A DNA stretch of 64,000 bases, taken from the NCBI GenBank assembly GCA_021442155.1, contig CM038225.1, positions 87,680,925 to 87,744,924 on the forward strand. The letters run 5' to 3'. Positions 10,915-21,749 of this stretch are shown piece after piece. Within the stretch, counting starts at the first letter, position 1; every line of letters begins with the position of its first letter. A model generated the notes under the pieces. That model was not told the DNA's origin. It worked only from the letters and a program-made list of their open reading frames with translations, and did no database searches. Both the position numbers and the translations under genes were made by a program. This DNA comes from Cymbidium sinense (taxonomy: Eukaryota > Streptophyta > Magnoliopsida > Asparagales > Orchidaceae).

Positions 10915-12070
10915 GATTTTATGGGTAGTATTTCTTCAAATAGAGTCCATTAATTGGAAGCATCAGGTGTTCCCCTTTACAATCAATAAGTTGATAAGAT
11001 CCTCCTTGGTAGGTCTTCTCTTTGACAAAAGGGCCTTCCCAAGTGGGATCAAACTTGCCTCTTATCTTTCGACGGGCAATAATTGCTCTTCTTAGAACTA
11101 AAACAAGCTCTCATACTTGAAAAGCTCTAGGGCGGACTAGCTTGCTTTGAGCTTGAATCATCTTGGCTTTGTATAACTCGAGGTTCTGGCATGCCCGTAG
11201 GCGTCTCTCCTCTAAACCTTTGAGATCTTCTAACTACAACTTGGCTTTCTACTCTGTAGTGATTTTGCTACACATTGCTATCCTTAGTGATGGGAACTGA
11301 ACTTCCAATGGTAGAATGGGGTAGATTGAGTTGGAGTTCTATATGCCCATGCTCAAATGTATTATCTTTAGTATCTAGATGAGAGTTTTTTGAATGTTGC
11401 TAGGGTCATTCAGGATAGTAGAGATGGAGTATCTCCAATATATATCATGTCTTCTAGCAAAGCTATTAATTTTTGTGCTTTTGAATGCAGTACCATTATG
11501 GAATATAATTCATCGAGGCACCCCCGAACCTATATATGATGTGGTTCCTGAAAAATTGGAGCACATGCTGAGCTGTGACCTCTCTGAGTGGGATTGCCTC
11601 TGTCCACTTGGAAAAGTAGTCAGTGACAGCTAGGATGAATCGATGACCCTTAGAAGACAGAAAATCAATAGGACCCGCTATGTTGGTACCCCAACACTCA
11701 AATGACCATGAGGCCAATATAGGATGTAGAATGTTGGGTGGTTGATGTAGGACCACACCGTGTACCTGACATTGGTGGTATTTCTTAGCTACATTCATGC
11801 AGTCTATAATCATTGAAGGCCAGTAATATCCTAGTCCTTGATCTTTACTTTCATCTTCGGACCAAATTGATGCACTCCGCATAGACCTGAATCTACCCCG
11901 GTCATGATCTTATGAGCTTTGTGTTTGTCTAAATAGCGTAACTACATTTGATCAAAAGATCGTTGGTATAAGGTGTCATCCACGAGATCATAAGAGAGAG
12001 CTCTCTGTTTCATTTGATGGGCTTGTGAATTCTCTTGAGGTAGTTTTTTCAAGTCAAGTAACCTGTGAAT
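10915..12070 (-). pseudogene. Integrase (broken), element 1
   Basis: Integrase inserts the cDNA into the chromosome. Reading right to left, an N-terminal part near 11980-11850 has LYQRSFDQM, then LCGVHQFGPK, the pre-core region typical of Tat elements. The open stretch 11496-11882 (128 codons) has CQVHG from the zinc-binding domain, then the catalytic core with FILAVTDYFSKWTEAI. The first catalytic Asp, usually in WG-x-D-I, is Asn here (WGTNIAGPI). A second, stop-broken part at 10930-11290 gives RRLRACQNLELYKAKM and the C-terminal signature GKFDPTWEGPFVKE followed by GGSYQLID. Stops and frame changes separate the parts, so it is inactive. It follows the second RNase H, as in all Ty3/gypsy elements. 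Confidence 0.85.
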
Positions 12071-12690
12071 GGTTTCCTCTAATCCAGCTCCTCATCCTTT
12101 TCGGCAACCGCAACCTCCCTTTTAACAGAATGTCTCTCGATGAGTTCAAAGTCAATAAAGGGTAGGACTTGTCTATTTTGGACCCTTATTGGAATGGAAT
12201 CATATTCTGGACATGCCAATTCTTTGGCAAGTTTGGCCAAAGCATTTTCCATGGCATTCTATCCTCGAGGGACCTCATAGATGGTGATCTCAGGGATTTG
12301 GGTTGATAGTTTCTTGGTTTACTCATGGAAATGAGAAAGCTTAGGTTTTAGAACCTTATAGATCCCAACAATATGGTTGATGACCAGCTGAGAATCCCCA
12401 TAGATATTGATGCTTTTGACACACACTATAATAGCTAACTCCAGACTGACAATCAAAGCCTCATACTCGGCTTCATTGTTGGTGCATGGATTGGAGAAAT
12501 AGTATGAGAATCTCATCATTTCGTGGTCTGGAGTTAAGTGGATGATTCCTACCTCTACTTTTCGTGGAAGAGTAGATCGTGGTTCTTCTCCTTTTTGGAA
12601 GGAAGCTGCACCATCAAAATACATCTCCTTGTAGTGATTATCAACCTCCTCTAAGTTCATGATTTGTTCATCAGGGAGATCGTCACTAAG
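12071..12690 (-). pseudogene. Second (archaeal-type) RNase H of Tat pol, element 1
   Basis: The extra RNase H domain between the RT-linked RNase H and integrase defines the Tat clade. The stretch 12319-12660 (113 codons) shows three of the four acidic catalytic positions: Asp in YFDGAAS, Glu in NNEAEYEAL, Asp in IYGDSQLV. After a stop, the frame resumes at 12315-12240 with NAMENALAKLA, where family members normally have ADALAKLA; the fourth acidic residue has become Asn. Beyond it lies a linker to integrase with ELACPEYDSIPIRV. The domain is recognisable but cannot be made as one protein. Removing the RNA strand of RNA:DNA hybrids is the family activity. Confidence 0.85.
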
Positions 12691-12811
12691 TGGAGAATCA
12701 GTAAAAAGTGGGTGTGCTGCTAAGAAATCTGTTAGTGCTTATTCTTTCACCACAACAGAGAGGTACGAATGTAATATTGAACTACGAGAGAATCATGGAC
12801 CAACATGCCAA

Positions 12812-13414
12812 TCATCCGGATAACGTTGGCCGTGTTATGAGATACTGCATTGGTTTGATTCTTGATATCAAGTTTACCTTATGAGAAAGCATGTAGTGTC
12901 GTAGCTTTTGGGATGTAAAGATTAAAGCTAGGCAATATTTCTCAATAGGTGGGTAGTTTGCTTTAGCAGGGATCACATGATGGCTGAGGTAGTAGAGAGT
13001 GTTCTCCTTGCCTTCATCATTGGTTTGGGTGAACAAAGTGCCAAGGGAGTCATCCAATGCAGTAGTGTAGAGTATTAGTGGCTTGCCCGGGATAGGGGCT
13101 GCTAGAACTGGTGGCTTCACCAAAAATTGTTTGATGCCTTCAAAAGTATGCTGACACTTATCATCCAACTTGAACATAGCATCCTTTTTGATAAGTGCTG
13201 AAAATGTCTTGCATCTCCTTGATAGGTTGGATATGAAGCATCTTAGATATGCCAATCGCCCTTGGAATGATCTAAATTGGGTTAAACTTTTAGGGGGTGG
13301 CATTTCTAAGATAGCTTTAATCTTTTCTGGTTCTATCTCTATTCCATGGTGTTGAACAACAAACCTAAGGAGCTGCACTAAAACTAGTCTGAATGCATAC
13401 TTCAGAGGGTTCAT
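12812..13414 (-). pseudogene. RT thumb/connection plus first RNase H, element 1
   Basis: A 200-codon open stretch that directly continues the RT catalytic core at 13415-13990. It starts with NPLKYAF and HHGIEIEPEKIKAIL, the conserved end of the Ty3 RT domain. KSLTQFRSFQGRLAYLRCFI and the tether CQHTFEGIKQFL follow. The gypsy-type RNase H starts with GKPLILYTTALDDSLG, where the first acidic residue is expected, and runs through YYLSHHVIPAKANYPPIEK and ALIFTSQKLRHYM. A frameshift near 13415 breaks the link to the catalytic core. Between this block and the second RNase H (12690-12812) is decayed linker. Confidence 0.85.
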
Positions 13415-13990
13415 TTTTAGATTGAATTATCTTAACCATTCAAAACTACTCCCAAGTCAAAGAGATGGTCTTCCTTTTCTTTACTTTTGACTACTAGATC
13501 ATCAACATAACATTCAATTTGATGATGAATGAGTTCATTGAAGATCTGAGTCATGGCCCACTGGTATGTAGCACTAGCATTTTTAAGGCTGAAATTCATG
13601 GCCTTATAATAATAGATTCTGATCGGGGTTTAAAAAGTAGTATTTCTTTCATCCTCAAGGGCCATCTTTATTTAGTTTTGTCTAGTTGTCCCATCCATAA
13701 AAGAGAATAATGTATGAGATGAGGTGATGTCCACCATTAATTCTGGTACAGGAAATGGAAATTTATCCTAAAGACATGCCTTATTTAAGTCCCTTTTCAT
13801 AATTGGGATGACAATGGCTAACCAGGTAGGATATTTTTCTTCTCTGGTAAAACCATCATCGATCAATTTCTAGACTTCAGAAATGACCTATTATTTGATT
13901 TCTAATCACATGCATCTTGGAGCTTGCTTGATAGGGATAGCATTAGGGTTTATTGCCAATTTGTTGACTGCTACATTAGGAGATAATCCA
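13415..13990 (-). pseudogene. Reverse transcriptase catalytic core (broken), element 1
   Basis: The RT copies element RNA into DNA. Reading leftwards from 13990, the pieces are YEDMPGLSP, then PIKQAPRCM, then EKYPTWLAIVIP, then RDLNKACL, FPFPVPELM and FSFMDG (first catalytic Asp), then SLKNASATYQ and the active-site box YVDDLVV at about 13495-13509, then SKEKEDHLFDL. The order and spacing are those of Ty3/gypsy RT, but several stops and at least one frame change interrupt it. Element 2 has YADD in the same box, so YVDD here is a substitution in this copy. The plus-strand frames overlapping this block are mirror images without support. Confidence 0.85.
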
Positions 13991-14967
13991 GGCATATCTT
14001 CATAGCTTCATGCAAAGCAGCCCTTAAACACAGTCAATAGTCTAACTAAGTCCTTAGTTTTTTCTTCATTCAATAGAGAACTTATGCATGTAGGGCACAG
14101 ATCTTCTTCTGTCCCATGGTTGATTTCTTTGAGTTTGTCCATAGTTGAATGGATTTCCTCTTCAAATTCTGGAGGTGCATCTTTGATTTGAAGGTCATTA
14201 GGATCATTTGAAGTTTCTAAACATATTTCCTCATAAGAGTTAGTGTGGTTTGATAAGATCCTATCTGACTCTAGATGATTGGTGACAACTAAAAAGTAAT
14301 CATGGTCATCGACTGGACCCACTATACTGAATCCTAGTCCTGATCATGATTATGCATCCCTATCTTTGTTGTTCCATAGCTTCTCAAAATACTCTGACCT
14401 GTGCCTGGACCATGTATAAGGAATCAAACCTTTCTTTGCAAGATTATGAATGTAAAGTGAGTATCAATCAAGAGGCAATTCCATTAAATCTTTATATGAA
14501 TTATCCTCAAGTTTTACATCTACTTTTGGACTTGAGGATGATGATCCCAATAGGAATCTCTTTTGTTTGGCATCCATGGAAGATCTAGGAGCTTCCTTAA
14601 CTATTAAACCTTTAACTTTTTTAGAAGAAAGTGTGGTTAGAGCTAAAGATCCTAACTGCTGCCTAATGGTTTTACATAATTCTGATTCAAATACTTTCAT
14701 CTTTTGTTTGGAGGCCTGGTCTTCATGATCATTTGGCTCGAGTGTCACCTCCAATGAGACCCACTAAGTGGGGTTGGTTGGTGTGCTAATCAGATGAGAC
14801 TCATCCTTCGAGCTGGATTCTAAGTCTATGTGAATAGCAGGAGTACTCCTGTGAACTAGAACATGGCCATTGTTGGCTGGCCACCAACCAGTAAGTCTTC
14901 CACCTCTAGAACAACCTTTATATCTACCTCTGCCACTGCCTAGTAGAGGTTGAGTTATCCTACCCAT
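13991..14967 (-). pseudogene. Protease-RT linker, Arg/Gly-rich at its start, element 1
   Basis: Three open stretches, 14764-14967, 14464-14754 and 14008-14322, share one reading frame, so this was a single coding segment of about 320 codons. It opens with an Arg/Gly-rich basic stretch (GSGRGRYKGCSRGGR), continues through AIHIDLESSSKDE and an acidic Ser-rich part, and ends with the conserved block NHLESDR...EFEEEIHS...LKEINHGT before FKGCFA at the RT start. RG-rich stretches often bind RNA, but I do not recognise a named domain. Ogre elements are reported to have an intron between protease and RT; I could not identify splice sites here. Homologues: 1-349, 32904-33557 and 46130-47151. Confidence 0.65.
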
Positions 14968-15039
14968 ATGTCCGTATGGTGGAACAAACCATGGGTGGAA
15001 TGTGACATGCGGATCTACCTCTTACTTAGTGTCTCTTTC

Positions 15040-15960
15040 TCGTGCACTTATACTTTCTTTCTTCTTTTGTTTTTCTCTTTCTTTTTCTTCCTTTTCTTTT
15101 TCTTTTGTATTTGAATTTTGACCAAGTTTGCAAGAATAGGCACTTTGATTTTGAGGAAGATAGTAGGTCGCATCTTCATATATCTCGACCTCTCTAATTG
15201 AAAATGGCTTTTCATCTCCTTTGACATAGTATTTGATTTCATCTTTTCAAAACTTGATGCACTGATGAAGGGAGGATGGAATCATCTTGTTTTGGTGCAT
15301 CCAAGGATTTGAGCAAAGTAGTGAATGATGTATTCTAATCAATTATATAGAACTTGGCTTCAGTCTTCCAGTCATCTATTTCCAAAGGTTAGAGCTTAAA
15401 GGCCTTTCACCCTGTTCATTGAATCCTTTCAACATCATCTAATCTCCTCGGAGTTCAGAGATTTCAATCTTCAAATAGCCAAGGGATTTCAGGATCATAA
15501 TGTTCACACACCTGGATCAACCAAAACCCTAGAAAGTCTAAATCTGCCCATATCCACTATGATGTAAAGGGGATGGTTGTGCTCCACATCTCCTAGAAGA
15601 AGGTCTTCATCAGTGAATGTGACTCCCTGGGCTTCTCTTGAATAATGTGCAACCTATTCAATAATGGTCAACTGAGCTAAGCATATTTTTGGATCAAGAA
15701 GGGCCTTGATTAATGATTTTGTCATCTCTTTCGATGAGACGAGGGCATCATATATGCTTAACTTAGCTGTCAACTTTATTAGGTGAGTGAGAACATTATA
15801 ATACACTTTGGACTGATCCTCCATAAGCATATCCTTGGGTAGAGCATCCTGTGGAGGGGCTTATTGCTCATTGGTATCATAAACTTATTTTCTCTTATCT
15901 TGAGGTACTGCCCTATAAGGTAGAACCTTGCCACTACGAAGGTTAACATCAGTGACTTCT
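15040..15960 (-). pseudogene. Retropepsin protease region (broken), element 1
   Basis: The aspartic protease matures the polyprotein. The signature is seen at about 15500-15600: HPLYIIVDMGRFRLSRVLV then DPG (Asp codon near 15516), followed by a frame break and stops. Around it, in coding order, are a pre-protease part with LSIYDALVSSKEM-like residues (about 15700-15780) and a post-protease part with the Tat-typical WIH...LHQCIKF pattern (near 15260-15310). The end, 15048-15110, is a run of Lys, Arg and Glu codons from a plus-strand pyrimidine tract, giving a strongly basic tail. The element 2 insertion (33558) hit this same tract in element 3. Confidence 0.75.
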
Positions 15961-17720
15961 TGTAGAGATTTAGTGGAAGATGCTACTTGCTCATCAGGCA
16001 TACATACAGCTTGTCCTATAGGACACTTGGAATCAGATGATTCCTAGTCTATCTCAAGAGGTGAACCTGTATTATTCAGAGAAGGAAAGTCCATCCCTGA
16101 ATTAAAAAGTGGTGATCGTAGTAGTTATAATTATTTAGACTTGAAGATTTTTCTAAAGGAGTAGAATCAGATAACCCATTAAAAGTGACACAAATGTAAT
16201 TCAAATTAGCTTTATTATTTGATTTCTTAGATTTAAAAGGAGGTACATAGTGGAAATATAGTAAAGTAAGTGGGGTGAGGGATTTGATGCCCTCATCTGC
16301 TGATACAAGGTGTTTACAAGAACAAGAACTAGCTGAAGTAGAAATCTTAGTTGAAGTAATATCTGCAATGGTGGAATGGAGGCTAGACTCGGTCAGTGGT
16401 TGCGCTACTTGGCTATCCCGGGCAAGTATGGGCTACTGCTGAGCTCCCACTTTCCCTAAGTTGTCTTTGGCAACTTACGAACCTTCCTTGATGTTGGAGG
16501 TTGGAGCTGCCTCAAGCACCTTTAAGAAAAGTTTCTTGATTTTAAAAATAATCTTTTTAGAGGTTCCGGATAAAGAGATATTCCAACCTACTTTTGTTTT
16601 GAGAGGATCGCATGTATCCCCAAAGATTACCCTAACAGAATTGGATGGTTGTTCCACTAGATATTCCTTAGGGATAACTATAACACCTGACTTGTAGCTA
16701 TGCTCATGCTAGTCCTTAAATGTAAAGCAATCCTCCAAAACATGGCCTAGCATGCGATGGTAGGAGAAAAAGTTAGGATCATTACTCCTGCCCACTTCCT
16801 CGACTTTCTAGGCTCGGGTAGCTAAAAATAAGATTTCTTTAAGAGGTTCTTAAATAATTTTGTGATTACCTCCCTCTTAAATGTATAAGATTTGTTTAAT
16901 TTATCCAAAAGAATAAGTGGATGATAGCTACCTGGGGGCGGATATGTATACCGCTATTGAGTATATGGCTATGGAGGAGGCGGTGAAGTCCATAGAGGCT
17001 ATTGCGGTGATCGATAAGATGGTCTAGGTGGTGGTAGGAAAGGTGGAAGCGATGACTGTGGAGCTCGAGGTCTCTCATACTGATCTCTAGCAGGTTGCTT
17101 CCCCTTATCCAATGCTACTACTACCCCTGGCTTCTTTTCATAGGCTTTCTACGGCTTTGGCTTTGAGGACTGATCTTGAAAAGGCAACTGTTTGGCCTCC
17201 CCTTGCAGACTAGCTGACTTGTTGATTAGCTTCTCAAATATCTTGATGGTAAAACCTTTAAGCATGAAGGTGACCGAGCCATGAATATTCTTTAATAGAA
17301 TTTTAATAGCATGTTATTCAGACAGTTGTGGTTCGTATTTCATACTCAAATTATGTCATCTAAGAATATAATCAATGAGGGACTCATCGGAGAGTTGTTA
17401 TGCTACAACAAATCACCCATATTTACCTTTTACTGAGCTCTAGCAAACCTCTTAATAAAGAGTTGCTCCAACTCAGCAAAAGATTTCACTACATCATTGG
17501 GGAGTTCAGTGTACCAATCAAAAGCTATGCTGGCTAAACTGCTGACAAAAAGGTGGAATAATAGTGCATCACTGCCACCAGCATTGCAACAGCTGGCCTT
17601 GAAGTGTGCTATATGCTGCCATCAAAACTCTTGAAAGAAGGAGACACAAAACCCTTAGGATATTTGATAGCATTGAATTCTTCTAGGCAGGGTCTACCCT
17701 TTGGAATTGATGAACCACCT
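15961..17720 (-). pseudogene. Gag core, zinc-finger-like motif and gag-pro spacer, element 1
   Basis: Gag builds the virus-like particle. In coding order, the region from about 17720 gives SIPKGRPCLEEFNAIKYPKG, then SPSFK, a stop, HIAHFKASCCNAGGSDALL, and FDWYTELPNDVVKSFAELEQ with LFIKRFAR. This is the core pattern of retrotransposon gag proteins. A Pro-rich part follows (PPFLPPPRPSYRSP, about 17000-17050). Next is NDPNFFSYHRMLGHVLEDCF near 16720-16790: Tat gags usually have a C-x2-H...H...C finger there, and the first Cys is Phe here. The open stretch 16475-16657 (60 codons) with VRVIFGDTCDPLK follows. The remaining spacer to 15961 is Ser- and acid-rich. Stops occur throughout. Confidence 0.8.
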
Positions 17721-17899
17721 TGGGCTTGCGCCAGTGCCTCTTTCACTTATTTTTCAACCATGTGTTTGATATGTTTTTCTTGTATGGAGGTATTGTCCAC
17801 TACCTTTCTATACAAGCTAGTGCTGCCCTGCTCTACTGAAGGTGAACTCTTATCTTGATCCAGGACATGCAACAATTCAGGTTGACTTGTCTCCACAAT

Positions 17900-19690
17900 G
17901 GTAGGATGTGGTGTTGGGGCTTAATTCTGAAGTGCTAGAACTGCCGCTAGCAAATCTTCAAGTCTCTTTCCCATCCTATTAATCTGCTCATCCTTTTTTT
18001 AAGTTATTGGAAGAGTTGTTGGGTCAAATAGGGTGTATCATCCTGTTTGGCCACAACACCTTCCAAACTCTGGTGATCTCGAAAGAGAGAATTTCTAGTA
18101 TCAACCATATGCACCTCTACTGAGTCTTCCAGTAAATCATCTTTGTTGGGGTCAAAGCTAACCATCTCCTCTTCAAGGTCGTCATACCCTAGGATTTTTC
18201 CCTTCTCAGTGAGATACTGTGCTACAATATCATCCAAGGAGCGGTCCAACTATGCAAGCATAAATGATCGTGGCTGACTGGTGGTGGAATCTTATTCATG
18301 AACAGAGATACATCTGACCTCCTCTGCTACTGGAGTGCTAATCTTGTGAGGGCTACGCTCATTGAAGGATACATGCTTATGACTATCACCAATTATGGGT
18401 GGAGTTCTGCCCCTGGGAGGATCTATCGCTATAGGGACAATAGAATTGTCTCCTTCTCACTTTATTATTACTATATCCATGATCTGTTGTGGTAGTGGTG
18501 GTGATGGCATGACTATGATGCTATGAGGTTGCTAATCCCTCTTCACCACAACTGAAGTAGGAGGTCGAGCAGGAGAGCTCACCCTCACCTCAGTCAATGG
18601 TGTAGATGAAATGGGATCCCTTGGCCATAGCTGGATCACTAATGGGGCTTTCTTCTCCCCTGATGTTACCTTCATGGCTTTAAATGAAACTATAGAAGAT
18701 GGAACTTGCATTGGCGATGGCAGACATAGAGTAGAGCGGTGTGATGGAGGCACAACTGACTCTCTCTATGCAAGGGCCCTCCTCCCATGATGGGTAGCAC
18801 CGGTCAATACAATATTATCATTATGATCGGCACTGGTATCATGCCGATCAAGGAAATCTATGAGGGTGGAGGTTGCTTACTATCTAGGATACCTTCACCT
18901 ATCTCTGCTAGTAACATGAACATGATCTCGCCCTCTCTTGATAATATGCTCACTTTGTGAGTGAATCATAGATCAAACAGAGCTTTAGTATCTAACTATC
19001 TATAAGCCTTGCCAACTTGGCACAGAACTATCCTAAGGCCAACATATAGCCTGCTCCTATCTCTGATAGGTGCCTCATAATGAACTGTAGGTGGAGGTGA
19101 CACTGTTATCCTCCTGACATCTTCCTCTCCATCAGAACTGGAAAGAGGATGGAGCTTGTTTTAAGTGGGCAAAGGGGAGACTACTCTGGGTGACTCCTCT
19201 ACTGTAGTGTGAGACAATATCTCCATCTCCTTGGTAATGCGTACATGATGTTGCTTGATCTTATTGTGCATGGTCTGGTGGAGCGATAGAGAGCTCCTAT
19301 ATAGGTTGGGGAGACTATAATTGAAGTGAGGGTAGCCTTCCCCTTGGAAGAAGCCAATTAGTGGGTACTAGCCCGCACTAGAGCTATGATGGGAACAACT
19401 GACTGTGTGGGCACTAAAACTATAGCTGCTATGGGAACTTCTATCACCTTCCTCTTGAGTGAGGGAAATTTAGAATCTGAGGGCATCTTAATATGGATGG
19501 CTGGCTTCTACCCAGTCACTGCATTCCTATTGATAGCGGTGAGGGTTTCCCCCTCACAAGTGATCATGACCCCCTCAAATCCTCGACCAAAGTGTTTCAA
19601 ATGGGCAAAATTGGTTTGGGGGCGGCTAGCCCAATCCAAGACCAAATCCATCCAAAAGGGGAAAGTGAACAAATACTTTTGAGAATCCAT
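17900..19690 (-). pseudogene. Long N-terminal extension upstream of gag, element 1
   Basis: Decayed coding sequence between the leader and the gag core. Conserved islands shared with element 3 show it was translated: 19508-19690 ends in CEGETLTAI (element 3: CEGPTLTTI near 60920); then SKFPSLKRKVI at about 19440-19480 (also near 60810-60840); then an acidic SSSEGEED-like segment near 19110-19140; and 18004-18249 with DRSLDDIV and FDPNKDDLLEDSVEVHMVDT. I do not recognise a domain. Ogre elements have an extra ORF upstream of gag (ORF1) of unknown function. This could be its counterpart or a gag N-terminal extension; the frames are too broken to decide. Confidence 0.55.
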
Positions 19691-19904
19691 TTGTACTGTA
19701 CTAAACTTGTGAAAAGTTGACTGAAACTGAGTTGAAATTCTGCAATTTTTGAAAATAAACTCAAACCAGATTTTCTGCTTTGGTATTCTGCTAACTTTTT
19801 GAACTTTGATTTAGAGTTTGAACCCACAATCATCAATTTGAATATGTTAAGTGGGGCTCATTGAATTTATGAGATAGATTTTGAATGAATTGGAGAAAAG
19901 ATTT

Positions 19905-21310
19905 TTGAGTTTAGAATCTATTTTCAACAAATTTGTGTATATTGAAAGTGGGTTCAAATATTTTGAAAGATTTTTGATGCTTCCATTGGTTCATATTTGA
20001 ATTTGATTTTTATGTTTGGGGACCCATTATTTAACAAATTTGAGTATGTTAAATAGAGGGTCATTTGATTCTGTTCTAGATTACTCATTTAGCAATTTTG
20101 GGTATGCTAAATGAGGTGTTTGAAAATAATTTTTTTTTACTTGTTTGCCCATGATGTGTATCATGTGTTAATTTAGAAATGAAATCTTTACTTAGCAAAT
20201 TTGTGTATGCTAAATAAAATCCAAATCTAATTTTGATTTTGATTTTGAAAATGGGATCTTTACATAACAAATATGTGTATGCTAAATAAAGTCCAAATGT
20301 GTTTGATTTTTTGTTCTTTTGAAAGTGGGATCTTTACTAGAAAATTTGTGTATGCTAAATAAAGTCCAAATGTCTTTGATTTGAAAAATGGGATCTTTAC
20401 TTAACAAATTTGTGTATGCTAAGTAAAGTCGAAATATATTTGATTTTTGTTTTGATTTGAAAAATGGGATCTTTACTTAGCAAATTTGTGTATGCTAAGT
20501 AAAGTCCAAATGTATTTGATTTTTTTTTTGATTTTGTGTTATTTTTGAAAAGAGGGATTTCTATTTAACAAACATGGTGTGTTAAATGGAATCCAATTTA
20601 TTTTAAATTTTCTTTGGAAAAATGAAACTCTCATTTGACACATTTGGGTATGTCAAATGGAATTCTAATGTATTTTCATACTCATGATTTTTGCAAAGTA
20701 GATTTCCATTTAACAAATTTGGGTATGTAAAATGGAAGTCAATTTTTATTTTTATTTTTCAAAGATGAAATTTTTGTGTGTGATTATTGCTTTTTTAAAA
20801 GAAGAAAATTCCAACTTTAGCACATGTGAAATGTGTTGAGTGGAGTTTTAAATTGTGTGATTTTGTTTGAAGATAAAGCCTCCTTTCAATAAGTTTGGAT
20901 ATATTGAATGAAGAGGCTTATCTTTAAATTTGTAATTTTTGCAAAGGGAAAATCTCCAACTTTAACATATGTAAGATATATTGAAATGGAGTTTCAATTT
21001 TATGATATGATTTTATTTAGAAATGGAATCTTCATTCAATAAATTTAGGTATATTGAATGTGGATGTTCATATGTTCTTTTTGAAAGATGGTTTTGATTT
21101 TATTTGGAAATGAAATCTTCATTCAATAAATTTGGGTATATTGAATTAGGATGTTCATATGTTCTTTTCGAAAGATGATTTTGATTTTATTTAGAAATGA
21201 AATCTTCATTCAATAAATTTGAGTATATTGAATGAGGATGTTTATATGTGCTTTTTGAAAGATGATTTTTTATTTTGATTTTGAAAAGATCCTACATTTA
21301 ACAATTTGGA
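19905..21310 (-). repeat. Tandem stem-loop array in the leader of element 1
   Basis: About 17 imperfect units spaced roughly 60-95 bp. Each has a 9-13-bp inverted repeat around a loop of the type AATTTGGGT. Stem sequences vary but stay paired: CTCATTTAGCA with TGCTAAATGAG (near 20085), CTTTACTTAGCA with TGCTAAGTAAAG (near 20470), CATTTGACA with TGTCAAATG (near 20627), CATTCAATA with TATTGAATG (near 21030 and 21207). Between stems is a T-rich spacer with TTTGATTTTGAAAATG. It lies between the PBS and the coding region, so it would be in the 5' leader of the genomic RNA. Elements 2 and 3 have equivalent arrays. Confidence 0.8.
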
Positions 21311-21521
21311 AGATTATTAGATGAGGTTAAGTTATATATATTTTTTGAAAATTTTTGTGCAAGCATTTTATTGTGTGAATTTTGGAAAAGTGCTTTTGAA
21401 AAGTGATATTTTTTATTATAAAGGATTTATTCTTTATTATTTTTGGAATGAGCTTTACCTTACCATAGGGCTAGCAAGAAAAAGGTCTTTAGTCATCTCT
21501 TTTTATTAAATTTTGTTTTCA

Positions 21522-21622
21522 CCTATTGGTGGACCCAATAGGGGTTTTAAGACCTACATGGAGTGAGGTCCTAAAACTTAAAGGATGTTGGCTAGCTTAG
21601 CTTATGAATGAAATGAGCTAAG
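21522..21622 (-). promoter_or_regulatory. Three conserved leader hairpins near the PBS, element 1
   Basis: Hairpin 1 (21522-21542) has arms CCTATTGG and CCAATAGG. Hairpin 2 (about 21544-21577) has arms GTTTTAAGACCT and AGGTCCTAAAAC with one mismatch. Hairpin 3 (21596-21622) has CTTAGCT and AGCTAAG. Element 2 (50960-50980 onward) and element 3 (62313-62333 onward) keep the first two. Placed 100-200 nt from the PBS, they sit where retroelements carry packaging or dimerisation signals; that role is inference. Confidence 0.5.
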
Positions 21623-21722
21623 TGCCAACGAAAAAGAAGGATAGTCTCAAACTCATATGAAATATAAATCTACTATTATACTTAGAGACAATGATCATTA
21701 ACCAAAGATGGAGAGAAGAACC

Positions 21723-21741
21723 ATCCCCAGCAGAGTCCCTA
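21723..21741 (-). promoter_or_regulatory. Primer-binding site, element 1 (decayed)
   Basis: On the minus strand this reads TAGGGACTCTGCTGGGGAT, 8 nt from LTR B. It differs at two positions from TGGCGACTCTGCTGGGGAT, the kind of PBS known from Ogre/Tat elements and complementary to the 3' end of a tRNA-Arg. It fixes the transcription direction as right to left. Confidence 0.7.
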
Positions 21742-21749
21742 GAAAAATC

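Noticed and set aside
11394..14588. Plus-strand frames over pol (11394-11633, 13170-13355, 13519-13710, 14346-14588)
   Set aside because: Mirror frames of minus-strand RT, integrase and linker codons; no independent support.
13991..15040. Ogre-type intron between protease and RT
   Set aside because: I could not identify consistent donor and acceptor sites across the three copies; left as a test rather than a feature.
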